A DNA stretch of 64,000 nucleotides. Source: Agreia sp. PsM10. GTDB taxonomy: Bacteria > Actinomycetota > Actinomycetes > Actinomycetales > Microbacteriaceae. The stretch is taken from the NCBI RefSeq assembly GCF_030433855.1, contig NZ_JARUXC010000003.1, positions 1 through 64,000 on the forward strand, given 5' to 3'. How positions within the stretch are numbered: position 1 is the stretch's first letter; the number at the start of each line of letters is the position of its first letter. A program made the translations under genes and the position numbers. A model generated the notes under the pieces. It had not been told where the DNA came from and made no database searches. It was given only the letters and a program-made list of their open reading frames with translations. This document shows, piece by piece, positions 56,111 through 64,000 of the stretch.

Positions 56111-57928
56111 TCAGTCGCGACCGTAGCGGGGGCGATCCTCACGCTTGGCCGAGTTGCCCGCACGATCGGGCTTCAGTTCGATGAGCTTTCCGCTGATGCG
56201 CGTGTTCTGCAGGCGGTCGAGCACCTCGCCCGACAGATCGGACGGCAGTTCGACCAGCGAGAAGTCGGGTCGGATCTGGATGGCGCCGAAGTCGCCCCGA
56301 TTCAGACCGCCCTCGTTGGCGATGGCACCGACGATCTGGCGCGGTTCGACCTTCTGGCGCTTGCCGACCGCGATGCGGTAGGTGGTCTTCGGTCCCGAGC
56401 TGCGGGGCGCACGGTCGGGTCGGTCGCCCCGGTCGGGGCGCTCCCACTTGTCTCCGTGGCTGCCGCGTTCGCCGCGGGCCGGACGGTCGTCGCGGAACCG
56501 GTCCGGGCGGTCCGACCGTTCGGGTCGCTCGCGGGAGTCGCGTTCGAACCGCGGCGTGCGCACGGGTTCCGGATCGAGCAGCAGGGGAGTGTCGCCCTGG
56601 GCGACGACAGCGAGCGCCGCGGCGACATCGCCCTCCGGCACATCGTGATGCTCCACATAGTGGCCGACGATGTCGCGGAACTGCTGGATCTGCTCCGGCT
56701 GGCTGAGGGCCGCGGTGATCGCGTCGTCGAAGCGGGTGAGTCGCGTGGCGTTCACGTCGTCGACGCTCGGCAGCTTCATCTCGGTCAGCGGCTGCCTGGT
56801 CGCCTTCTCGATCGCGGTCAGCATGCGTCGCTCGCGCGGCGTGACGAAGCTGATCGCGTCGCCCGTGCGGCCGGCTCGACCGGTGCGGCCGATGCGGTGC
56901 ACGTACGACTCGGTGTCGATGGGGATGTCGAAGTTGACGACGTGGCTGATGCGCTCCACGTCGAGACCGCGCGCGGCGACGTCGGTGGCGACGAGGATGT
57001 CGAGCTTGCCCGACTTGAGCTGGTTGACCGTGCGTTCGCGCTGGGCCTGCACGATGTCGCCGTTGATCGCTGCAGCGGAGTATCCGCGCGCACGCAGCTT
57101 CTCGGCCAGCGTCTCGGTCTCGTTCTTGGTGCGGGTGAAGACGATCATGCCTTCGAAGTTCTCGGTCTCGAGGATGCGGGTCAGCGCGTCGACCTTCTGC
57201 GGATACGACACGATGAGGTAGCGCTGGGTCGTGTTGACCGAGGTGGTGGTCTTGTTCTTGACCGTGATCTCTTCGGGATCGTGAAGGTACTTGGCCGAGA
57301 TGCGTCGGATCTGCGACGGCATCGTGGCCGAGAACAGTGCCACCTGCTTGTCGTCGGGGGTGTCGGCGAGGATCGTCTCGACGTCTTCGGCGAAGCCCAT
57401 CTTGAGCATCTCGTCTGCCTCATCGAGCACCAGGTACTTCAGCTGCGAGAGGTCGAGCGTGCCCTTCTCGAGGTGGTCCATGATGCGTCCGGGAGTGCCG
57501 ACAACGATGTGCACGCCGCGGCGCAGGGCCGAGAGCTGAACGCCGTAGCCCTGGCCGCCGTAGACCGGAAGCACATGCACGCCGCGCAGGTGGGAGGCGT
57601 ACTTCTCGAACGCCTCGCAGACCTGGAGGGCGAGTTCGCGGGTCGGAGCGAGCACGAGCGCCTGCGGCGTCTTCTGCGAGAGGTCGAGGCGGGAGAGGAT
57701 CGGGAGGGCGAATGCGGCCGTCTTGCCCGTGCCCGTCTGGGCGAGGCCGACGACGTCGCGGCCGTCGAGAAGGAGGGGGATCGTTGCCGCCTGGATCGCG
57801 GACGGGGTCTCATAGCCCACGTCTTTCAGCGCTTTGAGCACTGCGTCATCGAGGCCAAGATCGGAGAATGTCTGCTCGGCCTGAGCGGCGTCGGCCTCGG
57901 TCGGGCCGGAAATTGTAGAGGATGCCAT
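56111..57928 (-). CDS. DEAD-box RNA helicase with DbpA-type RNA-binding domain
   Basis: 605 aa. Q motif FSDLGLDDAVLKALKDVGYE, Walker A AQTGTGKTAAF, PTRELALQ, TPGRIMDHL, VLDEADEMLKMGF, SATMP, and HRIGRTGRAGRTG. An R/D/P/G-rich linker (about 450–505, RERPERSDRPDRFRDDRPAR) leads to a DbpA/CsdA RNA-binding domain (about 510–590). A CsdA/DeaD-like helicase for ribosome assembly, RNA decay or cold adaptation. Confidence 0.95.
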   Translation of the reverse strand: MASSTISGPTEADAAQAEQTFSDLGLDDAVLKALKDVGYETPSAIQAATIPLLLDGRDVVGLAQTGTGKTAAFALPILSRLDLSQKTPQALVLAPTRELALQVCEAFEKYASHLRGVHVLPVYGGQGYGVQLSALRRGVHIVVGTPGRIMDHLEKGTLDLSQLKYLVLDEADEMLKMGFAEDVETILADTPDDKQVALFSATMPSQIRRISAKYLHDPEEITVKNKTTTSVNTTQRYLIVSYPQKVDALTRILETENFEGMIVFTRTKNETETLAEKLRARGYSAAAINGDIVQAQRERTVNQLKSGKLDILVATDVAARGLDVERISHVVNFDIPIDTESYVHRIGRTGRAGRTGDAISFVTPRERRMLTAIEKATRQPLTEMKLPSVDDVNATRLTRFDDAITAALSQPEQIQQFRDIVGHYVEHHDVPEGDVAAALAVVAQGDTPLLLDPEPVRTPRFERDSRERPERSDRPDRFRDDRPARGERGSHGDKWERPDRGDRPDRAPRSSGPKTTYRIAVGKRQKVEPRQIVGAIANEGGLNRGDFGAIQIRPDFSLVELPSDLSGEVLDRLQNTRISGKLIELKPDRAGNSAKREDRPRYGRD

Positions 57929-57962
57929 CCCTCAACGGTAGTCCACACCGCGGAGGCGGGCG

Positions 57963-58319
57963 TCAGGTGGGGCGTCTGGCTCTCGGCAGGCCCTCGACGA
58001 CCCGCTCGTAGGAGTTGACGATCAGGTCGGTGATGAGCTGCGGATCCGCGTCGGGACCGATTGTCACCGTCACCCAGTGACGCTTGTTCATGTGGTAGCC
58101 GGGCGTGATCCACGGGTAGTCCCTGACCAGGGCCTCCGCATGAGGAGGATCGGCCTTCAGAGTGACCGTCACGGGCTCTCCGTCGAGGTTCATGATGGCG
58201 AAGACCTTGCCGACAACCTTGTGCACGCTCGTCTCGGGGCCGAAGGGGTTCTCGTTCCGCGTGGCCGGCAGGGCGTCGCAGACCGCGAAGACGTCGTCTC
58301 TCGAGAACAGCTCTGCCAT
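57963..58319 (-). CDS. MmcQ/YjbR family protein
   Basis: 118 aa, the normal length. HKVVGKVFAIMNL, DYPWITPGYHMNKRHWVTVTI and DLIVNSYERVVEGLPR are the family signatures. The CyaY-like fold is thought to bind DNA; the cellular role is unknown. It is 34 bp upstream of the helicase, which it does not overlap. Confidence 0.9.
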   Translation of the reverse strand: MAELFSRDDVFAVCDALPATRNENPFGPETSVHKVVGKVFAIMNLDGEPVTVTLKADPPHAEALVRDYPWITPGYHMNKRHWVTVTIGPDADPQLITDLIVNSYERVVEGLPRARRPT

Positions 58320-58348
58320 GATCCGAGCGTACAGTTGGCCTACTGCCC

Positions 58349-59044
58349 ATGAACAGCTATCACCTGCCCCCGTCGAGGCCGGTCGCCAGGCCGGTCTCCC
58401 GTCGCGCGCGACTCGCGCGGCGCATCCTGGGTCTCACCGCAGGAGCGGCTGTGCTGGCGCTGGCCGCCCTCACCGCCATCGCACCTGCGCCCTCGATGCC
58501 GCAGGATGAGCCGGCTCTAGCGAACTCCACGTTGGCCGGCCAGGCCGACGAACAGGTGCTGGACCTGCCGGCGGGCGTCACGCAGGCATCCGTCGCCCGC
58601 GATTCGTTCGCAACCGTCGCCGGCGTTCAGGGGCTGGCGGCCGGAAGCACGAACCGTGACTGGGCAGAACTCGTGCTGCTCCTCGGCGACTTTCCGCGCA
58701 CCGACGACAACGTCACGGTGATGCTGCGATGGATGCGACAGGAGAACGGCCCCGACAACTGGTGGAACCGCAACAACCCGCTCAACAACGGCTGGGGGTC
58801 CGGCGGCAACAGCGGGCTGGGAAGCTATGACACGCTGGTGATCGCCGCCGAGAACGCGGCGGAGGCGCTGCACAGCAACCCCGGCTATGCGGGCATCGTC
58901 GCAGGATTCTCGTCGTCGGCTCCGACGGCGCAGATCGAGCAGGCCATCTGGGCGTCGCCGTGGGCGACGAGCCACTACGCCAACGGTGCCCACTGGTCGT
59001 ACACGCCGGTGCCGATCATCGAGTCGCCGCCGGGAACCTGGTGA
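58349..59044 (+). CDS. secreted lysozyme-like-fold protein
   Basis: 231 aa. An Arg-rich N-terminus precedes a signal peptide (about 30–50, LGLTAGAAVLALAALTAIAP). The C-terminal 140 residues, WAELVLLLGDFPRTDDNVTV...RQENGPDNWWNRNNPLNNG...SYDTLVIAAENAAEALHSNPGY, resemble phage or actinobacterial lysozyme-like proteins acting on peptidoglycan. Glu in RQENG is a possible catalytic residue. Activity is unproven. Confidence 0.78.
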   Translation: MNSYHLPPSRPVARPVSRRARLARRILGLTAGAAVLALAALTAIAPAPSMPQDEPALANSTLAGQADEQVLDLPAGVTQASVARDSFATVAGVQGLAAGSTNRDWAELVLLLGDFPRTDDNVTVMLRWMRQENGPDNWWNRNNPLNNGWGSGGNSGLGSYDTLVIAAENAAEALHSNPGYAGIVAGFSSSAPTAQIEQAIWASPWATSHYANGAHWSYTPVPIIESPPGTW

Positions 59045-59053
59045 CCCCGAGGG

Positions 59054-60052
59054 CTAGACCGAGACCGACGCCATCGCCTCGGCCGTGAGCTCGACCGAAC
59101 GAAGGCGCGCGGGCAGCTCGGGGGACTGGTGGGCCAGGATCAGCTCGTCGGCCTGCGCGTGGCGGGCGAAGTCGTCGAGGTAGTCGCGCACCTCTGTCGG
59201 GGTGCCGACCGCGGAGTAGGTCATCATCGAGGCGATCTGGCGACCGTTCGGCGTGGTGAGGAACTCGTCGATCTGCGCATCGCTGTAGTCGGGAGTGGCC
59301 GGACCGCGCGAGATCATGCCGCGCACGCGGGCCCGTCGGGTCGTGGCGGCCTGCTCCACCGCATCGTCGTGGTCGTCGGATGCGACCACGTTCACGCCCG
59401 CGATGACGTGGGGCTCCGCCAGCTGCGCCGAGGGCCGGAACCCGCCGCGGTATGCGGCCACGGCCTCGTGCAGCGCATCCGGTGCGAAATGCGACGCGAA
59501 CGCGTAGGGCAGGCCGAGCTGCGCGGCGAGCTGGGCGCCGAACAGCGACGAGCCGAGGATGTAGAGGGGCACGATGCCGCCGGCCCTGGGCACCGCCTGC
59601 ACGCCGGGGATGCGGGAGTCTCCGCTGAGGAAGCCCTGCAGCTCCACCACGTCCTGGGGGAAGGAGTCGGCCGACATCGGGTCGCGACGAAGCGCCCGCA
59701 TCGTGTTCTGGTCGCTTCCGGGAGCACGGCCGAGGCCCAGGTCGATGCGGCCCGGGAAGAGCGTCTCGAGGGTGCCGAACTGCTCGGCGATGGTGAGCGG
59801 CGAGTGGTTGGGCAGCATCACGCCGCCCGAGCCGAGACGGATCGACGAGGTGTGAGCGGCCACGTAGCCGATCAGAACGCTCGTCGCCGACGAGGCGATG
59901 GTGGGCATGTTGTGATGCTCGGCATACCAGACCCGCCGATAGCCGGACCTCTCGGCCGCCTGCGCCAGCGCGACGCTGCCTTCGAAGCTCTCGCGGGCCG
60001 TCTGGCCGGGGGCGATGGGAGCGAGGTCGAGGATGGACAGCGGAATCGACAT
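59054..60052 (-). CDS. LLM class flavin-dependent oxidoreductase
   Basis: 332 aa. Bacterial luciferase-like barrel: [58 protein letters not shown] and [13 protein letters not shown]. This is the MsnO8-type subgroup using FMN or F420. Convergent with the lysozyme-like gene, 9 bp apart. The substrate is unknown. Confidence 0.92.
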   Translation of the reverse strand: MSIPLSILDLAPIAPGQTARESFEGSVALAQAAERSGYRRVWYAEHHNMPTIASSATSVLIGYVAAHTSSIRLGSGGVMLPNHSPLTIAEQFGTLETLFPGRIDLGLGRAPGSDQNTMRALRRDPMSADSFPQDVVELQGFLSGDSRIPGVQAVPRAGGIVPLYILGSSLFGAQLAAQLGLPYAFASHFAPDALHEAVAAYRGGFRPSAQLAEPHVIAGVNVVASDDHDDAVEQAATTRRARVRGMISRGPATPDYSDAQIDEFLTTPNGRQIASMMTYSAVGTPTEVRDYLDDFARHAQADELILAHQSPELPARLRSVELTAEAMASVSV

Positions 60053-60122
60053 GGAGTGGCAGCTTTCGTATCGGAGTGCGGACGGCGAATGCGGAGAGCG
60101 CCGTTCACCTCCTCAACGACTC

Positions 60123-60386
60123 TCAGCTCCCGGACATTCCACGACTGGCGAACACGGCGACCGCGATGGCGATGACGATGAGGTAGCCGAGAAGGCTGAG
60201 GTATCCGATGACGAGGCCGATGACCGCCATGACCCGACCCTGCTCGCCGGTTCTTCTGATCTGCGCGAGCGAGATGTGGCCGAGAATGATCGGCACCACG
60301 GCCAGGCCGAGGATGCTCGTGACCAGGCTCACGATCGACAGAACGTTGGTGCGCGGGTTCTCCGTATAGGCATCCATGCGCGTCAC
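60123..60386 (-). CDS. DUF4190 family membrane protein
   Basis: 87 aa from GTG 60386, or 84 aa from ATG 60377. Two membrane helices, VLSIVSLVTSILGLAVVPIILG and VMAVIGLVIGYLSLLGYLIV, joined by a basic loop (HISLAQIRRTGEQGR), the exact DUF4190 pattern. Function is unknown. Choosing the GTG creates a GTGA overlap with the small frame upstream. Confidence 0.8.
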   Translation of the reverse strand: MTRMDAYTENPRTNVLSIVSLVTSILGLAVVPIILGHISLAQIRRTGEQGRVMAVIGLVIGYLSLLGYLIVIAIAVAVFASRGMSGS

Positions 60387-60568
60387 GTTACCCCGATTGG
60401 TAACGAATCGGCATCGCCGCCGATCGCCTCCAGCGCGCCGATCGCACCGGCGCAGGTCAGCCCATACCCCCGTTCGAGGGACGTTTTCGGATCGACATGC
60501 GTCGGATAGCTGTTACCGTTGACCCCGGTCAATTGACCCATCACCCCAAGACGCGCGTCCGCAGGCAT
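60383..60568 (-). CDS. possible 61-aa protein coupled to the DUF4190 gene
   Basis: Frame MPADARLGVMGQLTGVNGNS, then YPTHVDPKTSLERGYGLTCA and a terminal GVT. The residues look protein-like, and its TGA overlaps the DUF4190 GTG. No family is recognised, no ribosome site is seen before 60568, and ATG 60544 is an alternative. It may also be the tail of a lost gene. Confidence 0.3.
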   Translation of the reverse strand: MPADARLGVMGQLTGVNGNSYPTHVDPKTSLERGYGLTCAGAIGALEAIGGDADSLPIGVT

Positions 60569-60713
60569 TGCCGCGGGTTCGTACGGTGAAGCCGTGACGA
60601 AGCGCTCTCATGATGGCTTCTGCCCGCGCTGCATTCCAGCGTCGAGAGCGGTTACGGCAACCCGTCTGCGAGCACAGAACACCTCTGGCGACCGCATTTA
60701 AGAGCCGCCGGAC

Positions 60714-62021
60714 GTGACGGAGATTCTTCACGTGACATCGACTATCCCGGCATTGAAGGCCGAAAACCTCTACAAGGCGTTCGGCCGCCGACCATCCGAC
60801 ATCGTCGACCGGCTCCGCTCCGGCAGCTCGAGGGCGGAGGTGTCCGCACTCGGCACGGCCGCGGTGATCGACGCATCCTTCGACGTGCAACCCGGTGAGA
60901 TCTTCGTGGTCATGGGCCTGTCCGGCTCGGGCAAGTCGACGCTCATCCGCATGCTGAACGGGCTGCTCGACGCGACCGGCGGCAGCGTGACGATCGGCGG
61001 GTCCCCGATCACGGGCGTGCCCAGGGCCAGGCTTCGCGAGATCCGCCGCCAGCGGGTCTCCATGGTCTTCCAGCACTTCGCACTGCTGCCGCATCGCTCC
61101 GTCCTCGACAACATCGCCTACGGCCTCGAGATCCAGGGCGTAGGCAAGGCCGAGCGGATGCGACGGGCCCGCGACATGGTCACCACGGTCGGGCTCGACG
61201 GCTGGGCCGATTCGCTTCCGGGCGAGCTGTCCGGCGGAATGCAGCAGCGCGTCGGCCTCGCCCGCGCCCTCGCCGCCGACACCGATGTGCTGCTGATGGA
61301 CGAGGCGTTCTCGGCCCTCGACCCGCTGATCCGCCGGGAGATGCAGGAGCAGCTCATCGAGCTGCAGCAGAAACTCGGAAAGACCATCGTGTTCATCACG
61401 CACGATCTCAACGAGGCCATGTTCCTCGGAGACAGGATCGCTGTGATGCGCGACGGACGCATCGTGCAGATCGGCACCCCCGAGGAGATCCTCACCGACC
61501 CGGCGAACGACTACGTCGCCCAGTTCGTGCAGGATGTCGACCGCGCCCGCGTGCTCACCGCCGCCAGCGTGATGGAGCAGGCCCGTGCCGTGCTTCCGCT
61601 CTCGGCCGGCCCCCGCGCCGCGCTGCGCATCATGCGGGACCTGCAGACCTCCGCGGTGTTCGTGACCCGACGCGACCGCACCCTGGCCGGCGTCGTCCGC
61701 GACCGCGACGTGCTCCGTCAGGTGAAATCGAACCAGAACGACCTCGAGGCCATCCTCCGGCACGAGGCCACCATCGTCCCCTCCGACGCGCACCTCGTCG
61801 ACCTCGTCGAGCCGTCGGTCGGCAGCGACCTGCCGATCGCGGTGGTCGGTGACGACGGTCGACTCCTCGGTGTCATTCCCCGGGTCACGCTGCTCGCGGC
61901 GCTCGGCAACGTGTCGACGAACACGGCGGATGTTCCGGTGCAGCTGCCGCCCACGACGCTCACGCTCGAGGTCATCACCGAGACCCTCCGCGAGTCGACG
62001 ACGGAAGGGGTCGTGCGATGA
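60714..62021 (+). CDS. proV: glycine betaine/proline-type ABC ATPase (ProV/OpuAA-like)
   Basis: 435 aa from GTG 60714; GTG 60732 is an alternative. Walker A GLSGSGKSTL, Q-loop FQHFALLPHR, signature LSGGMQQRVGLARAL, Walker B VLLMDEAFSALDP, then the OpuA-family extension and two CBS domains (about 285–415) that sense ionic strength or c-di-AMP in homologues. Drives osmoprotectant uptake. Confidence 0.93.
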   Translation: MTEILHVTSTIPALKAENLYKAFGRRPSDIVDRLRSGSSRAEVSALGTAAVIDASFDVQPGEIFVVMGLSGSGKSTLIRMLNGLLDATGGSVTIGGSPITGVPRARLREIRRQRVSMVFQHFALLPHRSVLDNIAYGLEIQGVGKAERMRRARDMVTTVGLDGWADSLPGELSGGMQQRVGLARALAADTDVLLMDEAFSALDPLIRREMQEQLIELQQKLGKTIVFITHDLNEAMFLGDRIAVMRDGRIVQIGTPEEILTDPANDYVAQFVQDVDRARVLTAASVMEQARAVLPLSAGPRAALRIMRDLQTSAVFVTRRDRTLAGVVRDRDVLRQVKSNQNDLEAILRHEATIVPSDAHLVDLVEPSVGSDLPIAVVGDDGRLLGVIPRVTLLAALGNVSTNTADVPVQLPPTTLTLEVITETLRESTTEGVVR

Positions 62022-62962
62022 CCGACTTCCGTCTCGACCTCGGAACCTGGGTCGCCGGTTTCATCTCCTTCGTCACCGATACCTTCGGCGGCGTCTTCGA
62101 CGTCATCCGCGCCATCTTCCTGGCCGCCTACGACGTGGTCGACCTGCTGCTCGCGTCACCGCCCTTCTGGGTGGTGATCGTGATCGCCGCGGTTCTCGGC
62201 TATCTCGCTCGAGGATGGAAGTTCGCGCTCGGCACGGCCGTGGGCCTCTTCGTCATCGTGAGCGTCGACCAGTGGGAGAACGCCATGGACACCCTGGCGC
62301 TCGTGCTGGTCGCGAGCGTGCTGGCGGTGCTGGTGAGCATCCCTCTCGGGATCTGGGCGGCAACGTCGTCGGTCGCGTCGCGGATCATCCGCCCCGTGCT
62401 GGACTTCATGCAGACGATGCCCGCCTTCGTGTATCTCATTCCGGCGCTCATCCTCTTCCGCGTCGGCGTCGTTCCCGGAATCGTGGCGACGGTCATCTTC
62501 GCCCTGGCTCCCGGGGTCAGGTTGACCGAACTGGGCATCCGGGGGGTCGACACCGAGATCGTCGAGGCAGGACAGGCCTTCGGCGCGTCCCGCTGGCGGA
62601 TCCTCCGGCAGATCCAGCTGCCGCTGGCGCGCCCCACGATCATGGCCGGTGTGAACCAGGTGATCATGCTGTCGCTCTCGATGGTCGTCATCGCCGGCAT
62701 GGTCGGCGCCGGGGGACTCGGTGCGCAGGTGGTCGCCAGCCTGAACCGCATCGACGTGGCTCTCGGATTCGAGGCCGGCCTGTCGGTCGTGATCCTCGCG
62801 ATCTACCTCGACCGTCTGACCGCCGCCCTCGGCACCGGCGAGACCGTGCTGGGCAGGATGCTCGGCGCCCGCATCCTGCGCCGCCGCTCGTCGGCCGCCC
62901 CTGTGGCACCGGAGCGTCACGCGGTGCCGGAGCCGGAGCGCGCAGACCCCGCCCTCGTCTGA
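62018..62962 (+). CDS. proW: glycine betaine/proline-type ABC permease (ProW/OpuAB-like)
   Basis: 314 aa, overlapping the ATPase by ATGA. Seven hydrophobic helices after a short N-terminus; the OpuAB signature VLDFMQTMPAFVYLIPALIL and EAA loop GIRGVDTEIVEAGQAFGASRW are intact. The Pro/Glu-rich C-terminal tail is cytoplasmic. Confidence 0.93.
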   Translation: MTDFRLDLGTWVAGFISFVTDTFGGVFDVIRAIFLAAYDVVDLLLASPPFWVVIVIAAVLGYLARGWKFALGTAVGLFVIVSVDQWENAMDTLALVLVASVLAVLVSIPLGIWAATSSVASRIIRPVLDFMQTMPAFVYLIPALILFRVGVVPGIVATVIFALAPGVRLTELGIRGVDTEIVEAGQAFGASRWRILRQIQLPLARPTIMAGVNQVIMLSLSMVVIAGMVGAGGLGAQVVASLNRIDVALGFEAGLSVVILAIYLDRLTAALGTGETVLGRMLGARILRRRSSAAPVAPERHAVPEPERADPALV

Positions 62963-63032
62963 CCGGCGGCGGCTCGCAGATCTTTTCTCACCCGACGGGT
63001 GGCCCATCCGGTCGCCCAGAACAGGAACACCC

Positions 63033-63935
63033 ATGAAGAACAGCACTCGCATCATGTCTCTGCTCGCCCTCTCGACCGCGGGCGTGCTCGCGTTCGGCGG
63101 CTGCGCCGCCACGGAGGCCGAGGTCGTCGGAGACGGCAACACCGACCAGAAGAAGCTGAGCCTCGCCGTGTTCAACGGCTGGGACGAGGGCATCGCCGCG
63201 TCCGAACTCTGGAAGGCGATCCTCGACGAGAAGGGATACGACGTCGAACTCGAGTACGCCGACGTCGCACCCGTCTTCTCCGGCCTCTCGACCGGCGACT
63301 ACGACCTCACGCTCGACGTCTGGCTGCCCGACACCCACGCGTCGTACCTCGACGAGTACGGCGACGACATCGTCGACATCGGCGCCTGGAACGAGGAGTC
63401 GAAGCTCACCATCGCCGTGAACGAGGACGCCCCCATCGATTCGCTCGCCGAGCTCGCCGACAATGCCGACCTCTTCGACAACCGCATCGTCGGCATCGAA
63501 CCGGGCGCCGGCCTGACGAAGGCGACGACCGATCGGGTCATTCCGGGTTACGGCCTCGAAGACATGGAGTACGTCACGTCGTCGACCGCGGCCATGCTGA
63601 CCGAGCTCACGAGCGCCACCGACGCGGGCGAGAACATCGTCGTGACCCTCTGGGAGCCGCACTGGGCCTACACCGACCTGCCGATCAAGAACCTCGAAGA
63701 CCCCGAGGGAACGCTCGACTCCGTCGAGAGCCTGCACGCCTTCGCCAAGACCGACTTCGAGAAGGACTTCCCGCAGGCCGCCGAGTGGATCGGCGACTAC
63801 GAGATGGACCTCGAGCAGCTGTACTCGCTCGAGAAGGCCATGTTCGTCGACTACGACGGCCAGGACTTCGGCCCCGTCGTCGAGAAGTGGATCTCGGAGA
63901 ACCGCGACTACGTGGACTCGCTGACCGCCGAATAA
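63033..63935 (+). CDS. glycine betaine-type ABC substrate-binding lipoprotein
   Basis: 300 aa. Signal peptide with lipobox LAFGGC (Cys about residue 25), then an OpuAC domain: LSLAVFNGWDEGIAASELWK, YDLTLDVWLPDTHASYLDEY, and VVTLWEPHWAYTDLPIK. The Trp-rich ligand pocket for quaternary amines is likely (Trp in GWDEG, DVWLP and WEPHW). Completes the importer. Confidence 0.93.
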   Translation: MKNSTRIMSLLALSTAGVLAFGGCAATEAEVVGDGNTDQKKLSLAVFNGWDEGIAASELWKAILDEKGYDVELEYADVAPVFSGLSTGDYDLTLDVWLPDTHASYLDEYGDDIVDIGAWNEESKLTIAVNEDAPIDSLAELADNADLFDNRIVGIEPGAGLTKATTDRVIPGYGLEDMEYVTSSTAAMLTELTSATDAGENIVVTLWEPHWAYTDLPIKNLEDPEGTLDSVESLHAFAKTDFEKDFPQAAEWIGDYEMDLEQLYSLEKAMFVDYDGQDFGPVVEKWISENRDYVDSLTAE

Positions 63936-63952
63936 GAGGGGCGCGAGATCTC

Positions 63953-63982
63953 GGGGCGGCGTCGGGGGAGTGACGCCGCCCC
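63953..63982 (+). terminator. terminator of the betaine importer operon
   Basis: 11-bp perfect stem GGGGCGGCGTC (63953–63963) and GACGCCGCCCC (63972–63982) with an 8-nt loop, 17 bp after the stop. Confidence 0.85.
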
Positions 63983-64000
63983 TCACGCGCGGGTAGCCTG

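Noticed and set aside
56456-58018. A 520-codon plus-strand frame opposite the DEAD-box gene
   Set aside because: Shadow of the helicase; no domain pattern, composition rich in R, G, V and D as expected for a mirror.

Overview
The window is a high-GC chromosomal segment from an actinobacterium, most probably Microbacteriaceae. The evidence is the extreme third-position GC, frequent GTG starts, the run tlyA–nadK–recN–pyrG–Nudix–xerD–parA–scpA–scpB–rluB–tyrA–cmk–der, a LASTG-type sorting signal, and LacI and iron-box motifs typical of the group. It opens with the last bases of a 5S rRNA and the rRNA operon terminator.

1–16.1 kb is a tightly packed plus-strand housekeeping array. Many genes overlap by 4–29 bp, so translational coupling is likely. 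It covers an RG-rich helical-repeat protein, a HAD phosphatase, rRNA methyltransferase TlyA, NAD kinase, RecN, CTP synthase, a Nudix hydrolase, XerD, an orphan ParA, ScpA/ScpB, RluB, prephenate dehydrogenase, CMP kinase and Der. 16.1–19.5 kb holds a DUF3054 membrane protein and, on the minus strand, a LolA-like secreted protein with an ABC ATPase and permease.

19.65–34.94 kb is a genomic island. It starts inside tRNA-Pro(GGG) and ends at a 32-bp exact copy of the tRNA 3' end. No integrase is recognisable. The cargo is a MarR–PPOX oxidoreductase–MFS exporter–aldo/keto reductase cluster, a two-gene type IV toxin-antitoxin-like module (XRE/AbiEi-like plus AbiEii-like nucleotidyltransferase), a cell-wall-anchored surface protein, a VOC protein, an IS982-like element, a lipoprotein, a HAD hydrolase, at least two pseudogenes (padR and a glyoxalase-family gene) and several gene-poor stretches.

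35–45 kb returns to ordinary chromosome: TetR/SDR, an alpha/beta hydrolase, Ppx/GppA, a HEAT-repeat protein, a PadR regulator next to an ABC1/UbiB kinase, and a CtpE-like P-type ATPase. 45–51.8 kb is a sugar-uptake locus (LacI repressor, solute-binding lipoprotein, two permeases, GH3 glycosidase) that lacks its own ATPase. 51.8–60.6 kb is mixed: a GIY-YIG protein, an iron-box-preceded YkoE-like ECF S component, alcohol dehydrogenase, a second MarR–exporter–PPOX cluster, a DEAD-box helicase, a MmcQ/YjbR protein, a secreted lysozyme-like protein and an LLM oxidoreductase. 60.7–63.98 kb is a complete glycine betaine/proline-type ABC importer operon with its terminator.

The items most worth pursuing are the island's XRE-AbiEi/AbiEii module, the exporter–PPOX gene pair that occurs twice in the window with unrelated exporter families, and the orphan ECF component behind a likely iron box.
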